Assembly (NCBI GenBank): GCA_030272585.1
Contig: BSYQ01000012.1
Coordinates: forward strand, 1,922,001 to 1,986,000
From: Bryopsis sp. KO-2023
Taxonomy: Eukaryota; Chlorophyta; Ulvophyceae; Bryopsidales; Bryopsidaceae
Reading direction: 5' to 3'
DNA: 64,000 nucleotides
Made by a program: the position numbers and the translations under genes. The notes below the pieces were generated by a model. The model saw only the letters and a program-made list of their open reading frames with translations, was not told where the DNA came from and searched no databases. Positions 1 through 11,663 of the stretch are shown here, piece by piece; the stretch's first letter is position 1; every line of letters starts with the position of its first letter.

Positions 1-2758
1 GTCTTTTGTAAGCCATAATAAGAGTTTCGTACCTAAATATTGCAGATTGAGTTTTTGGCACCATGAGATATGATATAAACTGTGAGTCAGTCCAGTGCAT
101 GTCTGGAGCATAAAAAAGACTTCCAAGATTCGATCGACCCACCCGATTGTCCACTTGGCCTAACTCATTCAAAAACAACAATTAGGATTCAGGAACTGTT
201 TCAGGAATTCAGGGTGATTTGTCTTGGGTCCCACATATTTAAAATAAAAGAAACAGTTTCCACCCCCTACATCCACCAGGGTCGTTTTTTAAGAACCCAT
301 GCAACGGCTCCACCAGACTGTACAAGAAACCCCTAAAAGAGTATATGCTCTGGGAAAAATAAAAAAACACCTGGTGCGCACAGTGCTGGTCCAATGAAAA
401 GACACGAAAAGAATAGAAGTGGACACGCAAGACGAGACAATGACTGGGCTGAATCTTCGTGTCCTTATTATGTCTCGTCCACGCCCAATTGCCAGTCTCT
501 GTAACAACCTCTATGTCACACTCACAATTCGGGTCGACAGCAGATGAGAATGAGGAGTTGCTCCATTTCGTGGTGGTGAGTAAATCCAAAAACAAAAATT
601 GATAGGATATCGACCACAATTCAAAGTCTTTTTTTTTCCTGTTTATGATTCAGCTCCTGGTCACAAAAAGCAAAAACATTCCTGAAAAAAAAGGGAAAAA
701 AAACTTTTCAAGCTCTCACTCTCCTCTCCCCAGTGACGACTTTTACAGATTGCCTCGCAAATATAAAATCGAATTTGTGGGGCATCAAAAAAAAAAATGG
801 AATTGAAAGGTAAGTGAGTTTCTGTTGAACGAGATGTCATCTTTCCCCTCCGTCTTGAAATACAACAAACAAACATTGGCAGTTGTTTTATTGTCGTTAA
901 ACTATTTTTTTTTTGTTTTTTTTATAATTTTCGTGTGGGTTTAACTCTCTCTTTCCTTTTTTACTTGCTTTTTTTTGCGACTCCACGAGACCTCGAAACA
1001 AAAAAATATGTGCAATTCAACAAGAAAATCACCAAAATGTTTGGAACGAAACGACTTAAGGATCCGAGGGTGTGGGGTGTTGATGACTGTGCCAAAAAAA
1101 GAATATTCTGGGATTATTGCTCATTGATTGAGACTTGAAACAGGCCCCAGGTGTACAGCCATAGCGACCTAGTCAAGTGTAAACAGATTCCAGATTCCAG
1201 ATTATTGAACATTTTTTGGGAGTGGGAGGGTGTGGGGAGTGAATGCAGGACATGGTTTTTTTGTGTTCGTGAAACCCTCTTTTCTTCTGATGTATCTTTT
1301 TCTGTTCTTTTTTTTGCTCGAAACGTTTATTTTCTCCTCCGTAAACGTCGGCCGTTTATTGATCACTTTCGGGTTCTATCCACTTGTGTAAGAAGCCCCT
1401 ATCGCAACCACTACCAAACAGATGTCTAAAGACCAAAAAGAAATATCTTAAATCCAGCCTGAAAACTGTCAGCAGACCTGATCGAGAGAGAGTGCATGAT
1501 GGGAGCCAATCTAATCCAGTGTGATGCGAAGATAGACTAGGTGTGGAATTTGTATGTCATGTCAGTGTACCGCAAGAAGTGTCAATGTCGGACACTCAGG
1601 TGATTGGTTGTACGGAATGGAGTGAAAAAGGTGATGGGTTGACCCCAGTCATTGTGGAAGACTTTCTGTATTTTTTCACCTCTGTATCTTCAGTCCTAGC
1701 CCTTGGGGCAGTTGTTTTAAAACGAGGATCATCCGTCCTACCTGCCATGTCATGAGAAAAAGAACATGCCATCTTTCCCCATTTTTCTGCTTGTGTGGAC
1801 GGCATGGGATGGGTCAGTTATGGAATGATATGCAGACAGTCGAGTACTTGGTTGCACACTGATATCATTGTGGGAAATTTTTTGCTTTGGGTTTTGAGAA
1901 GTCAAAGCCACAAGAAGTGATTTCACATGCCCAAAAGTGATTCTGGAAGCACACTACATTTTCACAATAAGAAAAGTGCGTTTCATCCTTGAAATGCACA
2001 TCAAAAGAACGTAAGATGTCGAAGAAAAATATAGTTCTTGGTACAAGGCTCTGTGAAGCATGGGCAAAAATTCCACTGTTTGGCCGCATGGTCGTGTTCC
2101 TCTAGAGTGTGTCGCCTCTGAGAATTGTGATTTCGTTTCTTTCAAAGGAAGCAATGTTGAGGGAGTGCATTCTTGTAACCACTTTACATCAAGATATGTC
2201 ATTGACCACTCGATGAGAACCAAACCAAACCAAACCAAGGAAAAAGAAAAGGGAAAGGGCTCCTCACGGAAAAGTTTTCATACCTAATATGAAAAAAATT
2301 ACATCTCTTGATGCCCTCTTACGTGAGCAGGTATGTAGATCGCGTACTACGCTACGCGCGTTTCGGAATTACTAACGGCTGCTTATTTTTGAGCAATTTC
2401 CCCATTCCCAGCACCTAACAAGCCCCCAAGATCTCTCCTGCTCCCCACATCGTCCCTGTCGATTCTTTCCCCCCATGTCGCGCGTCCTGCGCTTCTATCT
2501 CGTGGCCGTGCCGCAGCATCTTTGTGTAAATAGGGAAACTGCCACTCTACACTTTGTCTTCCCACAGCATCACATAAAAGAGTGATATTATATACTGCAG
2601 CTTCGTTACTACAACAAGACGCAGACTACTGGAAATCAGGGGGGCCAAGGGGGGGTCCGTTTTCGGCTGGGGCCAAGGTTGTACGTCGTACCGTTTGGGT
2701 CAAACTACTCTTTCCTCCCCGTCAGAAGCTCATACCGCACGCGCGCTCGTTTTTTTCG
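1..2758. other. No supported gene; AT-rich intergenic sequence
   Basis: Only short open frames (under about 130 codons) occur on both strands. They show no recognisable domain, signal peptide or plausible chain of splice sites. Long A and T homopolymers are common. The last 400 bases before the F-box gene are more GC-rich and probably hold its promoter, but I see no clear TATA box or other defined element. Confidence 0.5.
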
Positions 2759-3823
2759 ATGGGCGATTTCGTAACCGTCAAGTGGGACCTGCCGATCGAC
2801 GTTACAGAACAACTTTTCCTCCTTTTATCCGCCAGAACGCTGGCTGTTTGCTCGTGCGTATCAAAGACCTGGAGGGACATTATTCAGGAAAACCCTTTCC
2901 GCGGAAAACTCTCGCTCGAGAGGGCGTGGCGATGTGGAATCGTCACGCCAAAGCGAACAGCGTTCGGTGTGCCTGGGGAGTTCGACATGGCATGCTCGGC
3001 GAAGTGGGGAACCACGATTGCGTTGGGGGCTTACGACGAGATCGCCCTGATAGATCTTGCCAACGATGCTGTTTTGGCGAAGGACTGTTCTGGGTATGGA
3101 CAGTGCATTTCGTTTGTCAATGGGGTGCTTCTTTCCACGGATGGGGAGCGGTCTGTTCGATCATGGGGAATACCCAAATTGAATGAGATCGCCACGTTTG
3201 AAATCTGGTTCGCAGTTGATGCGATTGTAGATGTTGGCGGCTTGATTGCGATTGGTGGGGAGGGTGGCAGCCTGGGTCTTTGGAAAATCGGAGAATCGGT
3301 GTGCGCTAGAGTCCTTCGTGACGGTGATGTCAGCTTGGGTGGAACCTTCTCAAAGAAAGATATTCTATGTCTTGCGTTTTGCAAGGATTCATGTACGTTG
3401 GCGTGTGGGTTGAGAGGGGGTAATCTCGAGCTGTGGTGCTTGTCGTCATATGTTTGCATGGGAGTGATTGAAGGTCTTTCCCAAGCAGTGCGTTACGTGG
3501 ATGTGAATGAACACACCATCTTTTCCGTTTCGGAATTCCAGTTCCTCCACGTTTGGTCACGAGAGAGTAAGGAATGCGTTTGGGTTTTCGAGATAGGTGG
3601 AGTTTTTTTCCCCTCGTGTGCGGCGCTGTGTGATCGAAGGTTTGCATGTGTTACGAGAGATGGCGATGTGGGAGTTTGGGATATCGAAGAAGCTTGCCAC
3701 CTGCGCACATTGCACGTCGAAGAAGATGTTGTGGGGGTGTTCCTTGCGGATACAAAGATCACAATCGTTTTGTTCGATGGGGTCGTTCTTGAATGGGATT
3801 TCACAACACTGGCGCTTGCATAG
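2759..3823 (+). CDS. F-box protein with WD40-like beta-propeller
   Basis: This is a single-exon gene of 354 aa if the start is the ATG at 2759. The frame stays open upstream to 2582, but the F-box begins a few residues after this ATG and the upstream part looks non-coding. The N-terminus (about residues 8-45) reads as an F-box, with LPIDVTEQLFLLLSARTL followed by CSCVSKTWRDI. The rest is a series of weak WD-type blades ending in motifs such as SLGLWKIG, NLELWCL, FLHVWSR and VGVWDIE. Proteins of this design are substrate receptors of SCF (Skp1-Cullin-F-box) ubiquitin ligases: the F-box binds Skp1 and the propeller binds the target. The target cannot be predicted here. No intron is needed, unlike most other genes in the window. 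Confidence 0.8.
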   Translation: MGDFVTVKWDLPIDVTEQLFLLLSARTLAVCSCVSKTWRDIIQENPFRGKLSLERAWRCGIVTPKRTAFGVPGEFDMACSAKWGTTIALGAYDEIALIDLANDAVLAKDCSGYGQCISFVNGVLLSTDGERSVRSWGIPKLNEIATFEIWFAVDAIVDVGGLIAIGGEGGSLGLWKIGESVCARVLRDGDVSLGGTFSKKDILCLAFCKDSCTLACGLRGGNLELWCLSSYVCMGVIEGLSQAVRYVDVNEHTIFSVSEFQFLHVWSRESKECVWVFEIGGVFFPSCAALCDRRFACVTRDGDVGVWDIEEACHLRTLHVEEDVVGVFLADTKITIVLFDGVVLEWDFTTLALA

Positions 3824-4021
3824 AGAAAAAGTCGTCGATTTGCGAGGTTTTGGGCCCGGCTGTTTCTAATTGAAAATGCTGTCGGGATACATGAGTTTCA
3901 AGATTGGGTATGAAACTGTTTTTGTGGCTGGTTTTGAGTGTGCATCCAGAAAAGAGAAAAAAGGCAACGTACGTACAAACAATCGTGGATTGTGCTCTCT
4001 TTAATATCCAAAAATGAGAAT

Positions 4022-4100
4022 GCGAAGAGAGGGATTCGAACCCCCGCGGAATTCTAGGTCGCGACGATCCACTCTAAGGACCCGGTCAGAATTCGTTCCA
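4022..4100 (-). other. tRNA-like sequence with an intact B box, probably a remnant
   Basis: The minus strand has GGGTTCGAATCCC at the T-arm position, followed by a seven-base acceptor-like segment ending TTCGCA. I could not find the matching 5' acceptor strand or a convincing anticodon arm. It is best read as a degenerate tRNA or tRNA-derived fragment; a type-II (Ser/Leu-like) tRNA with a long variable arm is the alternative. Confidence 0.3.
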
Positions 4101-4595
4101 GTCTGCCTCCACGATAGAATTGAAAACTAAGTCAATATATACTGCTAAACTTGTTGGATCCGTTGCTGCCTGATGGCGAGACGATTTCTTATTTTTATTG
4201 GGCAGCATTGATAAACTTTGAAACATTGCTCAACTCGGTGATTCACTTTTCACTTGTTTATCGACACAATCAACGTGCGAGCAGTCACTGATAATGTATA
4301 TATGTATATATAGTTAAAAGGTCATATACAGGTAGGCGATTCTCTTCCACAATGCAATTCGATGTCTGTTTGTTCGAAAAAATCACAAGTTTACATCAAA
4401 ATGTTTTCACAGATAAAAGGAGATGATTATCGTTCACCCATAAAATCAAATAAAAAAAGCAAAAACTTTCCAGGCGGCAGAATCAATTAGATAACCACCT
4501 GACACAATGTATGCATAAGTGCAGTACCTATTTCTCTACAATGGAAAATACTGTAACAGAACTCCATTTCTTTGATCAGGAAAAAATAATAATTC

Positions 4596-7500
4596 TCAGT
4601 CCAAGCAGTAGCACAGCTCCTTCTTCCTGTTGGAAAAGGACCTCTTCGACTTCTTCGCCTCGTCAAAATCATCTTGTCTGATCCAGGGGGGATTAGCGCA
4701 CCCGTCGCAGCCACACAGTCTCCTCCTGTAATCCTTCGTACAGCATTCCTTCATCGAGCTGTGGCAAGCCTCGATTCCGGCGACTCCAGCACAAGCGCGC
4801 CCAGCCGCCTCCGTCTCATCTACAGTTTCAGAGGAGCCCACTCCTGTGCACTTGCTCTCAGCACTGACGGCACCCCCCATCACGCAAGCGGAAGCAGTCG
4901 CCGTCGCGAAGGCCTCAGCGATTCCAAGTTGGATCGCCGCCGCAAACCCGCCTTCGAAATCCTCTTTCGTTCCTGAAGTGGTGCAGGCATCAGCTTGAGC
5001 GGCGGCGGCGGCATCTGCGATCACCGCAGAAACGGCTCGGACGTCCGAGTAACAGAACGCGTTCGCCTGCCCATGTGGATCGCTGGCTTCAGCAGCCGCT
5101 TGGGCAATGGCCTCAGCGAATGCCGAAGCCCAAGCATTCCCACCAGATGCTGACCAGCCGCACGCAAATCCTCTGCCCTCGCAGGTGACCTGGACAGCTG
5201 CATCAGCCCACACTTTCGCGATTGCAGTGGCGATAGCTGTTGCGGTTGCTTCAACTTTGTCCCCATCACAGGAGGAGCCTTCCTCAGACCACCATTCCTC
5301 AAAGGAATCTTTGAAATCACTTTGGGACTCGGTGATAGCCTGTTCCAAGAAACCAGCAATTTCTCAAACAAGTTTGCTTGACATCTTAAGAAAACTGCGT
5401 ACACAGATGCACCGTTTCATATCTGACATTTCTGGGCAGCCACCACTTACATCACAAGTCGCAGTGGCCTTTCCTGAGCAAGAGCCTGCAGTAACCAGGA
5501 TCTCAAGAGTTGCAAATGCACTGCAACTGGTGTCAGCTGCTCCAGGGCATTGGACGGACTCTTTCTCCACAGGTGCGGCTTGTTCAGTCTCTGCTGGCGA
5601 CTCCTCAGTCGTCCCCTCGCTGGTTTGCTCTTCCTGACTTCCGTCAGAAATCTGCCCAGTCTCTGCTGAGGCCTCAGTGGTCACCTCACTAGTATCCTCC
5701 TGACTTTCATCAACACTCTGCTCAGTCTTCACTGAGTCCTTCTCAGTGGTTTGCTCTTCCCGACTCCCATCAGAACTCTGCTCAGTCTCTGCCGATGCGT
5801 CCTCAATGGTTTGCTTATCCTCACTTCCATTCGAACTCTGGTCAGGTTTTCCTGGCGTCTCCTCGGAGACTGCTTCAGTACTTTCTTGCTCTTGGGTTTC
5901 TTTGGGAGTCTTCTCAGTCTCTGCTGGGGCGTCAGTGGCCTCCTCAATATTCTGTTCTTCCTCAGAAGTTCCCTCCTGACTTTCATCAACACTCTGCTCA
6001 GTCTCTGCTGAGGACTCCTCAGTGATTTGCTGCTCCTCCTGACTTCCATCAGAAGTCTCCTCAGTTTCTTCTGGCGTCCCCTCAGTGATTCCCTTAGGAG
6101 TTTCTCGCTCCTGCGTTTCTTCGGGAGTCTGCTCAATCTCTGCAGTGTCCACAGCAGTGGCTTGTGTTTCGTCAGTTTGCTGCTCTACTTGCGTTTCATC
6201 TGTTGATTCGCCCTCTTCCCTTTGTTCTTCAGTCGTATCGCCAGCACCCCCTTGGGCTGTTGACTCGCCCGCCTCAGCGGCTTCGCCACTGGAATCAACT
6301 TCTGTCGCTCCCTCATCGGTTGCTTTGCCATCACCTAAATTTAAGAACACATTGAATCACAAGCGAAAGAACACTAACAGGCAAGCACCAGTTTATTTTG
6401 AATCACAGCTTCCCTGTGATTTTCACAGGAAGAAGGCATGGCCCACCTTCTGCATCCAAGCAAAAGCACTTTTCCGCGCTTCTGTTCTCGAAGACCTTCT
6501 TGAGTTCGCCAGCCCGACTCTTCCTCACCCACGGGCCGCCGCAATCTTCGCAACGGCAAAGACTTCTTTTGAAACCCGCATCACAGCACATCGAAGCCCC
6601 AGGTCCGGAGCAAGCCTGAAGCTGGGAAGCGCCCCCACACACATCACCCGCCTTGGTGATCGATTCCTCCGTCGTGGCAGTGGCGTCACCTCTGCACTCA
6701 CTCTGAGCGATCACTGTATCCCCCTCTGCAAGCACAAATAAAATAAGTAAATGAAAATTAAGCGATATACTTCAGTTTTTCGAATGCAATTTGGCATGAA
6801 GCGCCGCCAGCAGACTTTTCTCAAAAAATCGCCTCACTGTTGCATGCTCTTGCGGTGGCGGACGCGAATGCATTAGCGATGGCAACCTTGACGGCCTGCC
6901 AGGTTCACTCCGGTAACGCGCGAGACCCCGACCTGCCAAATAGCGCACCTCGGCATGCCGGGTGCCGCGCTTCTTGGAGGGACTTCCGGTGAGAACCGGT
7001 TGAAGTCGGGGCAATATCAGGTCAGTGATGCCCTTAGTTATCCTCGGTTGCACGCGTCCTACAATGTGGCGTCCAACGAGTTCTCCCCTTGCCCGAGAGG
7101 CTTGGGTAATCTGTGAAGAGCGCCATTCCTGAAAGTCCTCCTGCTTTCCAGTATTGGTCAGGCACACGTCCGACTGGGCGCTGGCGGCAGCCTCCGCCAG
7201 AGCCGTCGACACAGCTCGGACGTCAGCGTAGCAGAATGCGGTGGCCAGATCACCATCAGCCGCCTCCGCAGCGGCTTGCGCCAGAGCTTCGGCGAATCCC
7301 AACGCGTATGTGTTACCGTTCGCGATCGACCAGCCACAGGCGAACCCCCTCCCGTCGCATTGCACCTTTGAAGCGGCATTTGCCCAAACCCGAGCGATGG
7401 CGGTGGCAACTGCAGTGGCCGCAGCTTCCGCCTTGCCGCCGTCGCAAGCGGAATCGCCATCGCCGCTCCACCACTCGTCATAGGCCTCATTGAACTCGCT

Positions 7501-7857
7501 CTGAGAACTGCTGACAGCCTGACCAGGGAAAAATGGAGCGATGAACGCGGAGATATATCCGAAGCCGTTGTTAATCAATGGTCAGAATGATCGACTATGT
7601 TTTCGCACCGCGCAGTCGGCGCTGGCTTCACCCTTGCAGTTTCCGGCGGTCACTAAAATTTCCAAAGATGCGAAGGCATTGCAACTGGGATCGGCCGCTC
7701 CAGGGCACTCAACTTTTTCTTGAGAGAATCCGCATCCTGCGATGAAAAATTTCGATCGTCGTCATGCGCCTTGGCTCGTTGCCGGGAAAAAAAATGCGCT
7801 GAATGAAAACTCACCGACTAGGAGCGCCGTAATGGCGAGGAATGTTACTGCTTTCAT
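4596..7857 (-). CDS. Secreted two-module Ala/Cys-rich protein with a long acidic E/T/S-rich linker
   Basis: I do not recognise the family. Proposed exons, in transcription order: 7857-7815 (signal peptide, MKAVTFLAITALLV), 7736-7609, 7518 to about 7124, 6895-6838, 6725-6447, 6334-5451, 5339-4596. Phases agree at every junction except around 6896-7124, where an rRNA-like fragment lies. Each module holds an ECPGAAD/QCPGAAD Cys segment with LEILVTAG, then an alanine-rich domain with a WWS motif, CDG, GRGFACGWS, and a Cys-rich tail ending CFCLD or CYCLD. About 250 linker residues are imperfect repeats around AETEQSxDxSQEE, strongly acidic and rich in Thr/Ser, which suggests O-glycosylation. The exon ending GATGCAGAAG joins in frame to the linker exon, so I treat the two modules as one gene; two adjacent genes is the alternative. 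An extracellular structural or adhesive role is inference from composition. Confidence 0.6.
6898..7128 (+). rRNA. Fragment of a divergent small-subunit (18S) rRNA embedded in a coding exon
   Basis: The plus strand matches, in order, the conserved 3' region of eukaryotic SSU rRNA: a stretch like TTCACTCCGGTAACGCGCGAGACC, then CTTCTTGGAGGGAC, then CAATATCAGGTCAGTGATGCCC, then GCACGCGTCCTACAATG, CCAACGAGTT and TTGGGTAATCT. The intervening variable helices are shorter and more GC-rich than in typical green algal 18S as I remember it. It lies antisense inside module 1 of the secreted gene at 4596-7857, exactly where the alignment to module 2 breaks. It is a fragment, not a functional rRNA gene. 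Confidence 0.65.
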
Positions 7858-8395
7858 TTTTCTGAACTAAAAACGATCTTTTTCCACTTCTCTCCCAGTT
7901 TGGATTCTTTTTCCCAGGAAAGAAGCCGAAACCTGTTTCTAATCGAACAGAGGGGGGGACTTATACTGGCAAGCTTGGGTTGGAGGGCAAAAAACGAATA
8001 GACAGCTTGTAGTTCAGAGATAGCGTGGCGATGGTGACTGACGTCTCTTGACGAGAATTGCATTCGAACATCGGTTTCATGCCGAGCGGCTTCTGTGTGT
8101 AATTTTTGTTGTTGTTGTTTCATGCCAAGCTTCTCTTGCTGCGGCGCAACGAATCATCAGTCCCAACACCAGGGAGTTGGTTGGTAGGCTTACTGGCTAG
8201 TTTCGTGGTGCGAAAGTGAGAGAAAATTAAACAATTCAAACTTGAAGAAAACCAACTCTTCGCAACACGATCTGATGAAACGAGAACGTTTCTCGAGCAG
8301 GTTTCTTACAACCCAACCCGTCTGGAACGAAGAGGGCTGGTCTTTCATACAAACTTGAATGGGTCAAGAAAGCCTGGGTCAAGAAAGCCGACCAT

Positions 8396-8486
8396 GGGGT
8401 TGGGGTAGGGATTCGAACCCCCGTTTTTCGCTTCCTGCAATCAAAGCTAGAGTGCGATGTCCTGACCAAACTAGATCACCCAACCC
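8396..8486 (-). other. tRNA-like head of a dispersed repeat
   Basis: The minus strand shows complementary ends (GGGTTGGG and CCCAACCC), an A-box-like TGATCTAGTTTGGTC and a perfect B-box GGTTCGAATCC, but an over-long anticodon region. Two closely similar copies lie at 54512-54601 and 54688-54777, next to the same flanking repeat. This is the anatomy of a tRNA-derived SINE or tRNA-like gene family. The anticodon could not be assigned. Confidence 0.55.
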
Positions 8487-9335
8487 GTCTGGAATGAAGA
8501 GGGCTGGTCTGTCGTGCAAACTTCAAGGAGAACGAGGCAAGGCACACATGAAAAACTAAAAACACACAGACACATAATTTGGCTTGATAATTGTATGGTG
8601 GAGCGAAGATGTAAGCACGAACACATACTTTATGGGGGATATTACCTTGCGGTGCAGGGGATGGTGCGGATCACACTTGCACTCACACATCTGTACAGAT
8701 ATACAATATTTGTTGAGTAGTCGATCAATTTGGTGGAAATGGTGTGGCGTTTCGCATGCTTGACAGAAACTGAGGAAAGCATTTTTAATGGAACTTTGTA
8801 GAACTTTGGACAACTTTCATGGAAAAGAGTTTAGTACACAACGTGGTTTCGCAACTGGGGTACGATTCTGGAGTATCAGTATTTACATGTTAAAGTAATG
8901 ATATAACGGTAAGCTCCGCACAAATACAAAGGTACACAATGAAAATCTGTGTTAGAACTTGAACGTATGTTTTGTAGCGGGTTGGTACTGTTGAAAAAAT
9001 ATATGGTTTTCTTGTTTTTATCCAGAATCTACAGCAGAAGGGATAAGGCCAATGTCAACTTCACCAACCAAGAACGGATCTGTTTTTTTTCTTTCAAAAC
9101 GATAGTGCGTTTCGGTTTCTGAATAATCACATTGATGTAGGTTTTGAAAGGAGATCTGTTTTGTTTGGAAAAATTAGAAAAGAGTTCAATAACACAGCCC
9201 TGAAATCAAGCAACATGTTGTACATTGCACAATGGTTTCTTTCCCCCCAGAAATCAAGCTTATGACAACAAGGCAAGCGACTGTTTAATCGGACATATTG
9301 TTTGTATCGTGAATCAGCATCAAGTCAAATAGATG
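8470..9335 (+). repeat. Dispersed repeat, copy A (about 0.87 kb)
   Basis: This segment is repeated in reverse complement at about 53640-54500. Shared blocks include CACATAATTTGGCTTGATAA, a GTGGAGCGAAGATGTAAGCA stretch, and the region with GACAACAAGGCAAGCGACTG near the end. Shorter pieces occur at 11795-11905 and 30070-30300. It carries no long open frame. Together with its tRNA-like edge it looks like a non-autonomous mobile element, but I could not define its termini or a target duplication. Confidence 0.6.
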
Positions 9336-9405
9336 TTATCAGAAACACGGTGTTTACCGCCGGCAACACGAGTTGGAGAAAAAGTTGCAGGCGTTGCGGC
9401 AACTG

Positions 9406-9798
9406 TTAACTGTTGTAGGATCCCAACTTCAAGGAACAAGTTGTCGTGAAGCCAATTGAAATCGATTCAAAGTGCCCGCATTCCCCTACCAAAACGTCAG
9501 CATCCCTTGTATGCATCTGCTCAGCGAAAGTAAGAAAATAACAAAAGCAACGCGAAACCCGACGGCACAAATCACAGATTTTGTTCAGATGCCGCGGCGG
9601 CGTGCCGAAAATATCGCGCCCCGTCAAGAAGAGTTTGCTCTGTTGTTGAAGTAGTGTCCATGGCGCAACGGTCGCCCAGTAAACCTCAGGCATCTGTGAT
9701 ATCGCCTGCAATATCTCATGGACCAGTATTGTCCCTATAACACTCTTCACAAAACGTTTCTCGACTTCAGTTGCAACCGATTCTGGGTCCATCTGCAA
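9406..9798 (-). CDS. Hypothetical exon or small protein, unrecognised
   Basis: An open frame of 130 codons. Its first 40 residues (MDPESVATEVEKRFVKS, then ILVHEILQAISQMPE) look like folded-protein sequence. A GT directly after the codon for the last E (…CCTGAG/GTTTAC) could be a splice donor, so the real coding part may be only this short first exon. No downstream exon was identified on the minus strand. No domain is recognised. Confidence 0.3.
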   Translation of the reverse strand: MQMDPESVATEVEKRFVKSVIGTILVHEILQAISQMPEVYWATVAPWTLLQQQSKLFLTGRDIFGTPPRHLNKICDLCRRVSRCFCYFLTFAEQMHTRDADVLVGECGHFESISIGFTTTCSLKLGSYNS

Positions 9799-9981
9799 GC
9801 GCTTGAGATTTTAACTAAGTAAAAACACATAGCTGTCGGTCAAAGATTTTGGGAGGTCCAGGGAATGACGGTTAGGCAGCGGTATTCCACACGGTACATT
9901 GCATCCTTCAATTTCGTTTCACCCACCAGCGCACAAGTATTTCCTTGTTCCCTTTGAGCGAGAAGCCAAAAAGCAAAGGAG

Positions 9982-10683
9982 ATGTACGTCAAAACCGCCA
10001 TTGCTTCGGCGATCGCCGTAGGGTGCGCCCTTTGGGCGAATCGCCGGCATCGCCGACGCCAGCAAGCGGTTCCACCGGTTCCAGCCGTCCCAGCCGTCCC
10101 AGCGGTTCAAGCCGTTCAAGCGGTTCCAGCGGCCCCGCTCTCGGCTCCCCAGGTAATTTTCTCTCCAAGCTTTTCGTTCAAGGCATCGACATTAAGCCGA
10201 AAAAGCGCCTATCCTTCGCTCAGCACCGTCGTGAAAGACCCAGTGGGTGTTCTCCGCTGTGACGTCTTTGACCTGAGCTCGGCATGTGTGGCTTTCCACT
10301 ATTCAGGCTGAAACCCCGGTCCTGAGCCTCCAAGATATCATAGAGGTTGAGCTCGGGGAGAAACAGAGGCTCGAAGACCTTCTGGTATGCGTCAATTTTT
10401 GGGATGAGTTTCAGTTGGCGATGCATTCTTCCTCCTCCCCATACATGCATGCATCCAGATGTGAACTGTGGTGTCCTGTTCCTGCGAGGCCCACAAAAAA
10501 GTCTTACAGGCGGATCCGGAAGAAATCCAAGACGTGGAGGAGAACCTTCAGAAAGCGGAAGCGGGCCTCATGGCAAGCATCTGGGAGCTTCAGCCTGGGG
10601 ATCCGGGAGCGAGCTCCTGGGGCCCCTTGCGACAATGTAAGCGAACATTGCAAATACCTCTTTCTGGATGTCTGCATTTCTAG
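9982..10683 (+). CDS. Small membrane-anchored or secreted protein with a VPA repeat and acidic helical tail
   Basis: Three-exon model: 9982-10152, 10307-10384 and 10510-10683, all joined in phase 0, giving 140 aa. Donors are GTAATT and GTATGC; acceptors are ATTCAG and TTACAG. The N-terminus MYVKTAIASAIAVGCALWA is a signal peptide or signal anchor, followed by the basic patch NRRHRRRQQ and an imperfect VPAVPA/VQAVQA repeat. Exon 2 encodes LSLQDIIEVELGEKQRLEDL and exon 3 starts ADPEEIQDVEENLQKAEAGL; both are strongly helical and acidic, like a short coiled coil. The last residues depend on reading through a possible donor (GTAAGC at about 10638), so the C-terminus is uncertain. No family is recognised. 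Confidence 0.5.
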
Positions 10684-11663
10684 CAAAGTACAACCCACCT
10701 GAAAAACTACTGCCTGGTGAAAACCACAAAAGATTGCATCATTGCGATATTTGAGTTTTGTGGCTATTGCGGGTATTCAGCACAACCAACTTTTTTTGGA
10801 TGCAGAATGGTATTCGGACAAAGGAAATGATGGGAATGTGATGTGGTTCAGGGTGAGCCGCCCCTAGTTGGGGGCACCAACAAAGGCAGCCACCCAAATC
10901 GTCAGACCGTGGCCTGAGCCGGGCCAAGGTCAAAGATGTAGGCCCGTGGAGGGTGGGGGTGGCTGCCAGGCCGGAGGGTGTGGGTCGGGCATGGGCCTTT
11001 TAAGGCTACCAACTTCTGAAGGTGACAAATGTTCGAGGGACTAAACCCCCCGAAATCAATTCTCTGTTAGAATTCGCGCAGTGAACAAAGTGTGCCTCCC
11101 AGATATCAGACAACCTAGTCCTTAGACACATTTAGAGCCGGCGGCGCACGGGCCGCCGCAGAATCATGAATCATGTCAGCCAAGGTGAGTTCAGTGCTGT
11201 TTATTGTTTACTTTTTTGAACGTGTATTCCACATGGTCTATTGAATCATCAGATTGTTGCGTAACAATGTGCTGAAACGATTACCCTGTTGGTGACTGTC
11301 AACCAATAACCAACAGCAGGGCAAGAACCAAGACTGCCATCACGACACTAGAAAGTTGGACATAGCACAAGTTCTTGACGCAAATGAAGCCAGAGCGACT
11401 CTTTAGAAATGGGAGCGAAATGCAGGAAGATATCACCAAGCGTTCATCTGGGCGTGGAGACTGGGATCTGTTGCTTTAGATGCTGGAACTATGGGAGCCA
11501 CGCATCAGCGGCGTTCTCATGTGGCTTTTGTGAAGGGTCTAGCTCGATATAGCTTGTGATTTTCGGAGGGGTGAAAGTTGGGTTAAGATTATTAACTCAA
11601 GAACACATTTTCAATGTACATTAGTTCCCGTTTTGATAGCTGGTGGTGGTACTTGTCACCATA
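10684..11663. other. No gene found; GC-rich block around 10850-11000
   Basis: No frame with coding character on either strand. Positions 10850-11000 are unusually GC-rich (GGTGGGGGTGGCTGCC type sequence) compared with the surroundings. This may be a transposon end or a promoter, but nothing defines it. Confidence 0.4.

Noticed and set aside
5107-6741. Plus-strand frames of up to 218 codons, Ser/Val-rich
   Set aside because: They are antisense to the acidic linker and modules of the secreted gene.
6898-7128. Bacterial 16S rRNA as the source of the fragment
   Set aside because: The block order and the CAGTGATGCCCTTAG segment fit eukaryotic SSU better than bacterial 16S.
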